NCBI RefSeq assembly: GCF_014218335.1
Contig: NZ_AP023367.1
Coordinates: 449,001-513,000, forward strand
From: Anaerocolumna cellulosilytica
Lineage (GTDB): Bacteria; Bacillota; Clostridia; Lachnospirales; Lachnospiraceae
Length of the DNA: 64,000 nt
Direction: 5' to 3'
The position numbers and the translations under genes were made by a program. Below are positions 36,306 through 45,784 of the stretch, piece after piece; positions within the stretch are counted from its first letter, which is position 1, and each line of letters starts with the position of its first letter. Under the pieces are notes generated by a model. It had not been told where the DNA came from, made no database searches, and was given only the letters and a program-made list of their open reading frames with translations.

Positions 36306-36995
36306 ATGAGAAGAGAAGGCGGTCTGAATGAAATATCAGATGGAAAACTATATGAACCGGAGGATCTGGTAAAAACTAGTTGTAATGGATGTAAGGGGCT
36401 TGCTTCCTGTTGTCATGGAATGGGAAATTCCATTGTCTTAGACCCTTATGATATGCACTGGTTACTGACTAAATTAGATGTATCCTTTGAACATCTGCTG
36501 ACAGACAAAGTAGAATTGAACATTGTGGATGGTATCATTCTTCCAAACCTTAGGATGACTGCTCTCTCTGAGAGCTGCTCTTTCTTAAATGAGAAAGGCA
36601 GATGCAGTATTCACAGCTTTCGACCTGGAATTTGTAGAATATTTCCTCTTGGAAGATACTATGAAAATGGAGACTTTAAATATATATTACAGGTAAATGA
36701 ATGTCATAATAATAGCTCGACTATGGTTAAGGTGAATAAATGGATTGATACCCCGGATTATAAGAAAAATAAGCAATTTTTGCTGAAATGGCATTATTTT
36801 TTAAATGAGGTAGAAGTAAAACTTCAAGAGATTCCGGATGATACACAGGTTAAAAATATTAATATGTATTTACTAAACAGCTTTTATATTCAAAGATATG
36901 ATTCGGAACAAGACTTTTACCTGCAATTTCACAGGCGGTTAAAGGAAGTAAAGGAGAAGCTTTTAAAGGATTATTTTTTTGGAAGAAATAATTAG
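36306..36995 (+). CDS. YkgJ-type cysteine cluster protein
   Basis: Two cysteine groups, CNGCKGLASCC and CSFLNEKGRCSIHSFRPGIC, define the zinc- or iron-binding CxxCxxxCC family (YkgJ). The function is unknown. The 229-residue length is normal. It is separate from the MATE gene by about 150 bp with no terminator seen. Confidence 0.85.
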   Translation: MRREGGLNEISDGKLYEPEDLVKTSCNGCKGLASCCHGMGNSIVLDPYDMHWLLTKLDVSFEHLLTDKVELNIVDGIILPNLRMTALSESCSFLNEKGRCSIHSFRPGICRIFPLGRYYENGDFKYILQVNECHNNSSTMVKVNKWIDTPDYKKNKQFLLKWHYFLNEVEVKLQEIPDDTQVKNINMYLLNSFYIQRYDSEQDFYLQFHRRLKEVKEKLLKDYFFGRNN

Positions 36996-37146
36996 AAGAC
37001 GGGTGAACCGGTGCTATGAATGATAGCAAGGATTTCACCAGATCAGTAATTTTTATAATTCATAAGGGAATCGTGAGGCGGCGGGAAAAGATGCAGTATT
37101 CTGCGATTATCTGCATTGCATAGACAATAGAGCAGGAGATAAAAAG

Positions 37147-38487
37147 ATGGCTAAGTTAATGAGAATGACAGAAGGAAGCATTCCAAAACAATTAATTACC
37201 TATGCGATACCTTTAATCCTTGGTAACATTTTTCAATTAACATACAATGTAGTGGATTCGGTGATAGTAGGACGATTTATCGGAAAAGAAGCCCTGGCAG
37301 CTGTAGGAACAGCCAACCCTATCATGAATATTTTTATTCTTGGCATATCCGGTATTTGTATCGGCGCCTCTGTTATTATGGGGCGATTTTATGGAGCAAA
37401 AAAAGAGGATATGTTAAAAAAAGAAATGGCTACCATAGCGGTTCTTGGTGTCTACTTTTCACTGTTAGTAGTTATAATGGGAATGATAACAGCAGGCGGC
37501 CTATTAAGAATCTTAAAAGTTCCGGAAGACATTATGTCTATGTCCACCATATATTTAAGACTCATCTTTTTAGGCATGCCTTTTACTTACTTCTACAATG
37601 CGGTATCCTCCGCTTTAAAAAGTGTGGGTGATTCAAAAACACCTCTAAAATTTTTAGTATTTGCAGCAGTGTTAAATGGAGTGCTTGATATTATATTCGT
37701 GGGCTACTTAGGTTTTGGTATAATCTGTTCGGCTATGACCACGGTGATTGCCCAGGCAGTTTCTGCAATTCTGTGTATTGTATATGTTTATCGCAAAATT
37801 CCGATATTAAAACTATATCCGTCAGAATTTAAAATAGATAAGGGACTCCTTAAGGAAACTTTAAAATACGGCAGCGTTACTGCGTTACAACAAGCTTGTC
37901 AACCAATCGGAAAGCTTATGATACAGGGTGCTGTAAACACTATGGGAATCGATGTGATTGCAGCTTTTAATGCGGTTAGTAAAATTGATGATTATGCATT
38001 TACTCCAGAGCAGAATATTTCCCATGCTATGACTACTTTTATTGCGCAAAATAATGGTGCAGGGAAGACAGAAAGGATAAACAAGGGATTTCGTACCGGT
38101 ATGTTTATCGAGTTGGTCTATGGAATTAGTATATGTCTGGTGGTTTTATGGCTGTGTAATCCTATAATGGAGCTTTTTGTAGGAAAGTCATCCAGGTCGG
38201 TTATTGCAGAGGGTAGCCGCTATTTATCCTTGATGGCATTGTTTTATATATTTCCGGGTTTTACGAATGGAATGCAGGGGTATTTTAGGGGCATGGGACG
38301 AATGCAGATAACTTTAGTTGGTACGATAGTTCAGACTAGCCTTCGGGTATTGTTTACTTTTTTGCTATCCGGTACGTTAGGAATACAGGGAATCGCCTAT
38401 GCCTGCGCCATTGGATGGAGTGTTATGCTGCTTGTAGAGGGGAGTTATTACGGGAAAATGAACCGGGAGCATACGCATAGAGGATAA
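37147..38487 (+). CDS. MATE family efflux transporter
   Basis: The 446-residue, twelve-helix protein has the MATE repeats (VDSVIVGRFIGKEALAAVGT near the start, and the matching FNAVSKIDDYAFTPEQNIS in the second half). These proteins export drugs or metabolites with Na+ or H+. GCAGGAG precedes ATG 37147. Confidence 0.92.
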   Translation: MAKLMRMTEGSIPKQLITYAIPLILGNIFQLTYNVVDSVIVGRFIGKEALAAVGTANPIMNIFILGISGICIGASVIMGRFYGAKKEDMLKKEMATIAVLGVYFSLLVVIMGMITAGGLLRILKVPEDIMSMSTIYLRLIFLGMPFTYFYNAVSSALKSVGDSKTPLKFLVFAAVLNGVLDIIFVGYLGFGIICSAMTTVIAQAVSAILCIVYVYRKIPILKLYPSEFKIDKGLLKETLKYGSVTALQQACQPIGKLMIQGAVNTMGIDVIAAFNAVSKIDDYAFTPEQNISHAMTTFIAQNNGAGKTERINKGFRTGMFIELVYGISICLVVLWLCNPIMELFVGKSSRSVIAEGSRYLSLMALFYIFPGFTNGMQGYFRGMGRMQITLVGTIVQTSLRVLFTFLLSGTLGIQGIAYACAIGWSVMLLVEGSYYGKMNREHTHRG

Positions 38488-38734
38488 GCTTCATTTGTGG
38501 ATTTGTGTATAGCAGGTCTTTTTATTCTTTAAGAAATATAGTATAATTAGGATATCTTTTTTTTAAGATGAAAACATATAGCAGGGAGTGAACTATAGCA
38601 GCGAGGGATTAATTACGTACTAAAATTATGTCAAGTGTAAAATAGAAAATAATTAGCAAGGCAGGAAAATGCAGAATAAGATTGTAAAAACAAGATTTTG
38701 CTCAACATCCGGATTGTACGTGTGTATGCGCAGA

Positions 38735-38757
38735 GTGCTAGGACACACAGATAGGAG
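38735..38757 (+). promoter_or_regulatory. Hairpin-plus-SD motif, copy 2 (GNAT gene)
   Basis: GTGCTAGGACA followed by CACAGATAGGAG precedes ATG 38763. An outer stem GTGTGT (38720-38725) with ACACAC (38743-38748) ends right at the SD. The spacing and sequence match the copies at 29302 and 51029. Confidence 0.5.
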
Positions 38758-38762
38758 ATATC

Positions 38763-39194
38763 ATGATAAGAAAATTAGTTGCACAAGATATAAAAGCTGT
38801 TATGGATATCTGGATAAGTACCAATATAACAGCCCATGATTTTATCGCGGAGGATTATTGGAAGAAAAATTATGACATAGTAGAAAAAGAATATCTGCCC
38901 GCAGCAGATACTTATGTATATGAAGAGGGTCAGCAGATAAAAGGATTTATCAGTATAATAAATGAAGTTTTTATCGGAGGCTTGTTTGTTGACGAGAATA
39001 GTCAAGGGCAGGGGATTGGTAAAGCTTTATTAAATTATGCGAAAGAACAGTATAACGAGCTGGAGTTATGTGCCTATGCAGATAACCAAAAGGCAGTTGA
39101 CTTTTATAAGCACTGCGGCTTTATCATTACAGAACAACAGCCAAATGAAGATTCAGGTTATCCGGAATATACTATGAAGTGGAAAAAAGAATAA
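38763..39194 (+). CDS. GNAT family N-acetyltransferase
   Basis: The 143-residue protein has the acetyl-CoA-binding signature (VDENSQGQGIGKALLNYAKE) and the terminal DFYKHCGFIITEQQP. The acceptor is unknown; the overall form is like the YjaB/small-molecule acetyltransferases. Confidence 0.88.
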   Translation: MIRKLVAQDIKAVMDIWISTNITAHDFIAEDYWKKNYDIVEKEYLPAADTYVYEEGQQIKGFISIINEVFIGGLFVDENSQGQGIGKALLNYAKEQYNELELCAYADNQKAVDFYKHCGFIITEQQPNEDSGYPEYTMKWKKE

Positions 39195-39249
39195 AACTAT
39201 TTGTATATGTTTGACAACCTCATATGATTATACTAAGATAATCAAAATA

Positions 39250-39405
39250 TAAGATAAAGGCTAAGAAGAGAAGAGTATCAATATTATAGCTTAGTAACGT
39301 TCGTACTTGTAGAGGTCTATGTTGCAAGGCATAGATGAAACAGGGTGGTAACATGAAGCATGGCTCTCGTCCTTAAATAAGAATCAGGGAGGGGTGCTTT
39401 TTTCA
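39250..39405 (+). ncRNA. Orphan T-box leader
   Basis: The T-box core AGGGTGGTAAC (39342-39352) is preceded by a stem III hairpin TCTATG/CATAGA (39316-39335) and followed by CTCTCGTCC (39364-39372) and a terminator ending GGGGTGCTTTTTTC (to about 39404). The 5' part (AGAAGAGTA, 39269-39277) is short for a stem I. T-boxes read uncharged tRNA to control aminoacyl-tRNA synthetase or amino-acid genes. Here no gene follows on this strand; the next gene points the other way. Confidence 0.7.
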
Positions 39406-39475
39406 TATATTTTCGTAATGTCAGCTAAAGATAAAGAAGCGAGAGTATCTTACTTATGAGACCTCTGGAATAAAC

Positions 39476-40207
39476 CTATATCCAGGCGCCGTCTAAGGGT
39501 ATAACCTGACCATTGAGATAATCATTTCCAGAGGCAAGCTGGAATACAAGCTCTGCCACTTCCGCTGTTTTGCCAAGGCGGTTTGCAGGGATACTTTCAA
39601 TCAGGGCATCCATCTCATCTTTTTCAAGGAACTGGTTCATCTGGGTATCAATGGCTCCACAGGCAATTGCATTTACCTGAATGTTACTAGGAGCCAGTTC
39701 CTTGGCAAGAGCCTTAGTAAATGCGTTGATTCCTCCCTTGGTAGCAGAATAGGCAACTTCGCAGGAAGCACCGGTTATGCCCCATACAGAGGATATATTA
39801 ATAATTTTGCCCTTTTGTACAGCTATCATGCCAGGAATGGCAAGGTGGCAGCAATTAAAGACAGAAGTTAAATTCGTGTTTAATATCTCGTTCCAATCTT
39901 TAAAATTCATATCGGTGAATAATCCTATATGAGAGATTCCGGCATTATTAATCAGAACGTCAATGGTTCCGAATTGGTTTCTGGCAGCAGCGAACAGCTC
40001 CTGAACCACTTCATAGCTTCCCATATCACCAAGATAGGTAAGACAATTTACTCCAAGGCTTTCAAGCTCAGCTTTTGTTTTATTTAATTCAGTTTCTTGT
40101 TCACGACAGGTAATAACCAGATTGTAACCTTCTTTAGCAAATTTTAAAGCAATGGCTTTGCCGATACCTCGGGAAGCTCCTGTTATTAATACAGTTTTGG
40201 CACTCAT
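39476..40207 (-). CDS. Short-chain dehydrogenase/reductase (FabG/YmfI-like)
   Basis: The 243-residue protein has the SDR nucleotide-binding motif TGASRGIG, NNAG, and the catalytic Ser-Tyr-Lys set (ISSVWG, YSATKGG). It fits the FabG group; relatives include YmfI, the EF-P 5-aminopentanone reductase, which cannot be told apart by eye. ATG 40207 follows GGAG. It stands alone between the T-box and the second yitT gene. Confidence 0.85.
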   Translation of the reverse strand: MSAKTVLITGASRGIGKAIALKFAKEGYNLVITCREQETELNKTKAELESLGVNCLTYLGDMGSYEVVQELFAAARNQFGTIDVLINNAGISHIGLFTDMNFKDWNEILNTNLTSVFNCCHLAIPGMIAVQKGKIINISSVWGITGASCEVAYSATKGGINAFTKALAKELAPSNIQVNAIACGAIDTQMNQFLEKDEMDALIESIPANRLGKTAEVAELVFQLASGNDYLNGQVIPLDGAWI

Positions 40208-40484
40208 AAGTTCTCCATGTTCTTTGTTTCAAGAATTTTAAGTCTTAACAACACCCATTATAACATGTCTTTTGTTTTAGAGAAACAATTACATTTGGAT
40301 TATATAAGTTTATTGTGTTTCCAATTTCTTTCTGATATACTATATTTTGGTTGAATATGAGCTATAATTACCTTCTTTTGTACAAAAGTAAGGGAAAATA
40401 ACAGAAAATCGTATAAAGCAATACACATAGGCTACAATAATTACAGAAACCTTTACATAAATTCGAGGAGAAAAGGCAAACTAT

Positions 40485-41357
40485 ATGGAGAATTTAACAA
40501 CCAAATCAAAAGTAACACACTACATTCTGATTATAGTAGGTACGTTTTTAATGGCTGCCTCCATAAATTTAGTATATGAACCCTTAGAAATGGTAACGGG
40601 AGGGATTACAGGCCTTGCCATTGTCATTAAAAAGGTGTCTAGTATGTGGATTGAAGACGGTATTCCTATCTGGTTGTCTAACATACTATTGAATGTTCCG
40701 TTATTCATAGCTGCCATTCTTGTCAGAGGAAAAACGTTTCTTAAAAATACATTCTTCGCAACAATCAGCTTGTCAGTTGCATTATATTTAATTCCTACGG
40801 TAGACATAGTATACCAGGATTATCTGTTAGCTTCTGTTTTTGGCGGAGTAATAGGTGGTGCCGGAATCGGCATGGTATTTATTGTTCATGCATCAACCGG
40901 AGGCACCGATTTACTTGCTATGTTAATTCATAAATATAAGCCTTATTATACAGTTCCACAGATTCTTACAGTTGTAGACGGAGTAATCGTCCTTGCCGGT
41001 GTTATAAGCTTTGGTCTTACAAAAGCCTTATATGCAATTATAGCAGTTTATATAGCTGCAAAGATTTCTGACAGTATAATGGAAGGTTTAAAATTTGCTA
41101 AAATGGCGTATATTATATCTGACAATTATAATGAAATTGCCCAGCATATTATGGCAGAGTTAGATAGAGGTGTCACGGGTGTATCAGCGACGGGAATGTA
41201 TTCCAACCAAGATAAAAAAATGTTGTTTTGTGTTGTTTCTAAAAAGGAAATTGTTGAATTAACCGAGATTGTAGCCAAGGTTGACCCTAAAGCGTTCATC
41301 ATTGTAAGTGATGCCAGAGAGGTTATGGGAGAGGGGTTTAGAGAATATAGACAGTAA
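40485..41357 (+). CDS. YitT family membrane protein (copy 2)
   Basis: The 290-residue protein has the same plan as the one at 35001 (EMVTGGITGLAIVI, HASTGGTDLLAMLI, C-terminal DUF2179 with DRGVTGVSATGMYS). CGAGGAG precedes ATG 40485 with a long spacing. Function unknown. Confidence 0.88.
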   Translation: MENLTTKSKVTHYILIIVGTFLMAASINLVYEPLEMVTGGITGLAIVIKKVSSMWIEDGIPIWLSNILLNVPLFIAAILVRGKTFLKNTFFATISLSVALYLIPTVDIVYQDYLLASVFGGVIGGAGIGMVFIVHASTGGTDLLAMLIHKYKPYYTVPQILTVVDGVIVLAGVISFGLTKALYAIIAVYIAAKISDSIMEGLKFAKMAYIISDNYNEIAQHIMAELDRGVTGVSATGMYSNQDKKMLFCVVSKKEIVELTEIVAKVDPKAFIIVSDAREVMGEGFREYRQ

Positions 41358-41555
41358 ATTTAAAGAAATTTATTAAAAAAATCGGTAAAAGTACTTATTT
41401 TGAAAATGAATATACAAATTATACAAAAGGGTAAAAATTAATTTGTTAAAATGGGATATGGCTTTCATAGTGCTAATAGTGTATGATAATTCATATAGTA
41501 ATAGTACAAGGTAGTATACAAAATGACATACTAATTCTAGGGAGGAAATGAGAAA

Positions 41556-42668
41556 ATGGCAAGTTTATCTTTAAAAAATATCAACAAAACATATCCTAAT
41601 GGTTTTGTGGCTGTTAAAGATTTTAACCTTGAAATAGCGGATAAGGAATTTATCATCTTCGTTGGACCATCTGGTTGTGGTAAATCAACAACATTACGTA
41701 TGATAGCAGGTCTGGAAGAAATAACAGCAGGTGAATTATGGATCGGTGATAAATTAGTTAATGACGTAGAACCTAAAGACAGAGATATTGCGATGGTCTT
41801 CCAGAACTACGCATTATATCCTCATATGTCCGTTTATGATAATATGGCTTTTGGTCTTAAGTTAAGAAAGACTCCAAAAGATCAGATTGATAAATTAGTA
41901 CATGAAGCAGCAAAAATCCTTGACATTGAGCATCTATTAGACCGTAAGCCTAAGGCTTTATCCGGTGGTCAGAGACAGCGTGTTGCCATGGGTCGTGCTA
42001 TCGTTCGTAATCCTAAGGTATTCCTTATGGATGAACCTTTATCAAACTTGGATGCAAAATTAAGGGTACAGATGCGTATCGAAATCTCCAAGTTACACCA
42101 GAATTTACAGACAACAATCATCTACGTAACACATGATCAGACAGAAGCTATGACACTTGGTACAAGAATCGTAGTTATGAAAGACGGTGTTGTACAGCAG
42201 GTTGATTCTCCTCAGAACCTTTACAATATGCCAAATAATTTATTTGTTGCTACTTTTATCGGTTCCCCTCAGATGAATATTATTGAATCTACTGTAGTAA
42301 GAAACGGTTCTTCTGTTTCCTTACAGTTTGGATCAAATTCAATTAAATTACCTGAAGCAAAAGCTAAGAAATTAATCGATGGCGGTTATGAAGGTAAACA
42401 GGTTATGTTAGGAATTCGTCCGGAAGATGTAAAAGATGAAGAAGTATTCATCAACAACTCTCCTGACAGTATTATCGAAGCAACTGTAAGAGTATACGAA
42501 TTATTAGGTGCAGAAGTTTATCTGTATTTTGCAGTAGACCAGTATGATATTACTGCAAGAGTAAATCCTCGTACAACTGCAAGACCTGGTGATACAATCA
42601 AGATTGCTTTTGATTTAGCAAGACTTCATGTGTTCGATAAAGAAACAGAACAGGTTATCTTACACTAA
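41556..42668 (+). CDS. MsmX/UgpC-type sugar ABC transporter ATPase
   Basis: Walker A GPSGCGKST, signature LSGGQRQRVAMGRA, Walker B VFLMDEPLSNLD and the H-loop VTHDQ are all present, with a C-terminal TOBE-like regulatory domain (GIRPEDVKDEEVF). This is the multi-sugar ATPase type that serves several CUT1 transporters from a distance. The transporter at 21.1-24.8 kb has no ATPase of its own, so this is its probable partner. Codons are unusually regular (highly expressed gene type). AGGGAGGAAATGAG precedes ATG 41556. Confidence 0.92.
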   Translation: MASLSLKNINKTYPNGFVAVKDFNLEIADKEFIIFVGPSGCGKSTTLRMIAGLEEITAGELWIGDKLVNDVEPKDRDIAMVFQNYALYPHMSVYDNMAFGLKLRKTPKDQIDKLVHEAAKILDIEHLLDRKPKALSGGQRQRVAMGRAIVRNPKVFLMDEPLSNLDAKLRVQMRIEISKLHQNLQTTIIYVTHDQTEAMTLGTRIVVMKDGVVQQVDSPQNLYNMPNNLFVATFIGSPQMNIIESTVVRNGSSVSLQFGSNSIKLPEAKAKKLIDGGYEGKQVMLGIRPEDVKDEEVFINNSPDSIIEATVRVYELLGAEVYLYFAVDQYDITARVNPRTTARPGDTIKIAFDLARLHVFDKETEQVILH

Positions 42669-42682
42669 TTATAAAGTTATTA

Positions 42683-42717
42683 ACAGGGAATACAGCCAAT
42701 GTATTCCCTGTTTTTTT
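42683..42717 (+). terminator. Rho-independent terminator
   Basis: ACAGGGAATACA (42683-42694) pairs perfectly with TGTATTCCCTGT (42700-42711), followed by a run of T. Confidence 0.9.
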
Positions 42718-42853
42718 ATATCAAAGGAAGTTTTAGTGTATTCATGTTTAATAAAAATTGAAAATGCACATGCTTATATCAGATAGCCCCTAAAATAAGA
42801 TAAGATGCTAAAAATAGTAACAATTGTTAGGCGTAGAGGGATTAAATTGTAAA

Positions 42854-42910
42854 AAATCTTATTCTTCTATATAGTTTATTGAATGAACTTTATAGAAGGG
42901 TATAGGATTT
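42854..42910. repeat. Imperfect 57-bp hairpin before the CdaR-like gene
   Basis: AAATC, CTTCTATA and AGTT on the left pair in order with AACT, TATAGAAG and GATTT on the right. No T run follows. It may be part of the leader of the regulator gene. The rest of the gap holds only AT-rich sequence. Confidence 0.4.
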
Positions 42911-43039
42911 AACACTATTGTACGAAAAATATAATGTAAATTCTGTGATTTTAGTTTACTTTCTACTATTTCAATGTTAAAATAAAGGTTATAAATTTTA
43001 AAAGTATAAATGAATCAGATTACAGAAGGAGTGGACAAT

Positions 43040-44128
43040 ATGATATCCAATCAAATACTACAGAATACCCTTGAAGGCTTAAAAGCCATAACCAGAGTAG
43101 ACCTTTGTGTTATGGATACAGAAGGGAAGGCTTTGGCAACGACCATAAACAATGCAGATGAATATGAGAACGCCGTACTAGCTTTCGTAGAATCCCCTGC
43201 TGACAGTCAGGTGTTGCAGGGCTACCAGTTTTTCAAGGTATTTGATGAGCACCAGCTGGAGTACGTAATTCTTGCAAAGGGTGACAGTGATGATGTATAT
43301 ATGGTGGGCAAGATTGCATCCTTCCAGATACAGAATCTGTTGGTAGCTTACAAAGAAAGATATGATAAGGATAACTTCATTAAAAACCTGTTGTTAGATA
43401 ACCTATTGCTGGTAGATATTTATAACCGCGCTAAAAAGCTTCACATTGATACGGATGTAAGAAGAGTTGTATTTATCATTGAAACAAAGAATGAAAAAGA
43501 TGTGAATGCATTAGAAACCGTTAGGGGATTATTTTCCGGAAAAACCAAGGATTTTATTACAGCGGTAGATGAAAAGAATATTATTCTTGTAAAAGAATTA
43601 AAACCGAATGAAAATTATGATGATATGCATAAAACGGCAAGAGTTATCTTAGATATGCTTAACACAGAGGCAATGACAAAAGTCCATGTAGCATTTGGTA
43701 CAATTGTAAATGAAATCAAAGATGTGTCCAGATCTTATAAAGAAGCGAAAATGGCTCTTGATGTAGGAAAAATCTTCTATAGCGGTCGTAATGTTGTAGC
43801 TTATAGTAATTTAGGAATCGGACGTTTGATTTATCAGTTGCCTATGCCTTTGTGTAAAATGTTTATTAAAGAAATTTTTGATGGTAAATCACCGGATGAA
43901 TTCGATGAAGAAACATTAACCACTATCAATAAATTCTTTGAAAACAGCTTAAATGTATCTGAAACCTCCAGACAGCTATATATCCACAGAAATACACTGG
44001 TTTACCGTCTGGACAAATTACAAAAGAGTACGAACTTGGATTTAAGAGTATTTGAAGATGCTATTACCTTTAAGATTGCATTAATGGTAGTGAAATATAT
44101 GAAATATATGGAGACATTGGAGTATTAA
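43040..44128 (+). CDS. CdaR/PucR-type transcription regulator
   Basis: The 362-residue protein ends in the PucR C-terminal helix-turn-helix (FFENSLNVSETSRQLYIHRN, TLVYRLDKLQK). The middle has the GGDEF-like domain of this family (YKEAKMALDVGKIFYSG) and the N-terminus a putative ligand-sensing domain. I choose ATG 43040, behind AGAAGGAGTGG; an ATG at 43010 has none. It lies one base before ftsE, so it may be in the same operon as ftsEX. Confidence 0.85.
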   Translation: MISNQILQNTLEGLKAITRVDLCVMDTEGKALATTINNADEYENAVLAFVESPADSQVLQGYQFFKVFDEHQLEYVILAKGDSDDVYMVGKIASFQIQNLLVAYKERYDKDNFIKNLLLDNLLLVDIYNRAKKLHIDTDVRRVVFIIETKNEKDVNALETVRGLFSGKTKDFITAVDEKNIILVKELKPNENYDDMHKTARVILDMLNTEAMTKVHVAFGTIVNEIKDVSRSYKEAKMALDVGKIFYSGRNVVAYSNLGIGRLIYQLPMPLCKMFIKEIFDGKSPDEFDEETLTTINKFFENSLNVSETSRQLYIHRNTLVYRLDKLQKSTNLDLRVFEDAITFKIALMVVKYMKYMETLEY

Positions 44129-44129
44129 A

Positions 44130-44861
44130 ATGGCATATGATATGAACAAACATTTGAATGAAATCAATGCACCTGTCATTGTATTCGAAAATGTGTCGAA
44201 AGCATATCAGAAAGGAACCCCTGCAATCAGCAATATTAATCTACAGATTCGAAAAGGAGAATTTGTATTTATTGTTGGCAGCAGCGGTTCCGGCAAATCC
44301 ACCATGATAAAACTGATGTTAAAAGAAATTGAGCCAACTAACGGCAAGGTCTATGTCAATTATAAAGATTTGTCCAGACTTCGCCGTGGACAAGTGGCGA
44401 AATACCGCAGAAGCTTAGGAGTAGTGTTTCAGAATTTTAGGCTGTTAAAAGACCGGAATGTATATGAGAATGTAGCCTTTGCTCAAAGAGTTATTGAGAC
44501 CCCAAACAGGATTATAAGAAGGCAGGTGCCGGCAATATTATCTGTTATGGGGCTTTCTGATAAGCACAAGTCTCTGCCTAGTGAATTATCCGGCGGAGAA
44601 CAGCAAAGGGTTGCACTTGCCAGAGCCCTTGTAAATAATCCGATTATTTTATTAGCAGATGAGCCTACCGGCAATCTGGATCCTAAAAATTCCTGGGAGA
44701 TTATGCGGCTTTTAGAGGAAATTAACAAAAGGGGGACTACAGTGGTGGTAGTTACCCATAACAGTGATATTGTGGATAAGATGCAGAAGAGAGTGATTAC
44801 AATGAACAAAGGCATATTAATCAGTGATGAACAAAAAGGTGGGTATACCCGTGCGCATTAG
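44130..44861 (+). CDS. ftsE: Cell division ATP-binding protein FtsE
   Basis: The 243-residue ATPase has Walker A GSSGSGKST, signature LSGGEQQRVALARA and Walker B ILLADEPTGNLD, in the layout of FtsE and next to ftsX. FtsEX works as a mechanical switch that turns on a cell-wall hydrolase at the division site or side wall. It begins two bases after the regulator gene. The first 15 residues are an extension on the usual start. Confidence 0.93.
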   Translation: MAYDMNKHLNEINAPVIVFENVSKAYQKGTPAISNINLQIRKGEFVFIVGSSGSGKSTMIKLMLKEIEPTNGKVYVNYKDLSRLRRGQVAKYRRSLGVVFQNFRLLKDRNVYENVAFAQRVIETPNRIIRRQVPAILSVMGLSDKHKSLPSELSGGEQQRVALARALVNNPIILLADEPTGNLDPKNSWEIMRLLEEINKRGTTVVVVTHNSDIVDKMQKRVITMNKGILISDEQKGGYTRAH

Positions 44862-45759
44862 TACTTTTTATTATAGTCTGAAGCAGGGGTTTAAGAATAT
44901 ACGGCGTAACCGGATGTTTTCCCTAGCTTCTATCGGAACAATAACTGCATGTTTATTTTTATTTGGCATATTTTATTTTGTTGTATCAAATTTTCAGTAT
45001 ATGATAAAAACAGCCGAGACTTCCGTAGGGGTAACGGTTTTTTTTGACAAGGGAATCAACGAGGATCAAATTAAAAAAATAGGTGAAGAAATAAAGCGTC
45101 GCGATGAGGTAAATGCTATGGAATATACCTCGGCGGAAGAGACCTGGAAGAATTACAAGGAAAAATATCTAAGTAAAGAGCTTGCAGAGACCTTTGGAGA
45201 TGATAATCCCTTAGAGGATTCCGCTTCTTATACGGTATACTTAAAAGAAGTTTCCTCGCAGGCAGAATTAGTGAAGTACATAGAGGGAATGGATGGAGTG
45301 AGGCAGGTAAACCATTCAGACTCCGTAGCAGATACCTTTAAAAACTTTAATGCTTTGGTAGGATATGTTTCTGCCGCAATTATTATCATACTTTTGGCAG
45401 TAGCTATATTTCTTATCAGCACAACAGTCACCATGGGTATCTCTGTAAGAAGAGAAGAAATTTCCATAATGAAGTTAATCGGTGCAACCGATACATTTAT
45501 TAAGTCGCCATTTATAGTAGAGGGTGTAATTATCGGAGTAATGGGAGCAATTGTACCTTTGGTAGTATTATATTTCATGTATGATAAACTAATATCATAT
45601 ATTACTGAAAGATATATTAATCAATTTTATGCATTTCAATTCTTAGAGCCCCAAATTGTATTTCGTACCTTAATACCTTCGTCACTGCTAATTGGCATAG
45701 GTATTGGCTTTATCGGAAGCTATATGACCGTTAGAAGACACTTAAGGCACAGGGAATAG
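44851..45759 (+). CDS. ftsX: Cell division protein FtsX
   Basis: The 302-residue membrane protein has a first helix (MFSLASIGTITACLFLFGIF), a large extracellular loop, and three more helices in the last third, with IRRNR ahead of helix 1 as in FtsX. I choose GTG 44851 with AAAGGTGGG in front; a GTG at 44824 is in frame but lacks a ribosome binding site. It overlaps ftsE by 11 nt. Confidence 0.93.
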   Translation: MRISTFYYSLKQGFKNIRRNRMFSLASIGTITACLFLFGIFYFVVSNFQYMIKTAETSVGVTVFFDKGINEDQIKKIGEEIKRRDEVNAMEYTSAEETWKNYKEKYLSKELAETFGDDNPLEDSASYTVYLKEVSSQAELVKYIEGMDGVRQVNHSDSVADTFKNFNALVGYVSAAIIIILLAVAIFLISTTVTMGISVRREEISIMKLIGATDTFIKSPFIVEGVIIGVMGAIVPLVVLYFMYDKLISYITERYINQFYAFQFLEPQIVFRTLIPSSLLIGIGIGFIGSYMTVRRHLRHRE

Positions 45760-45784
45760 TGAACGGCAATGGGAGAGAGAACAG

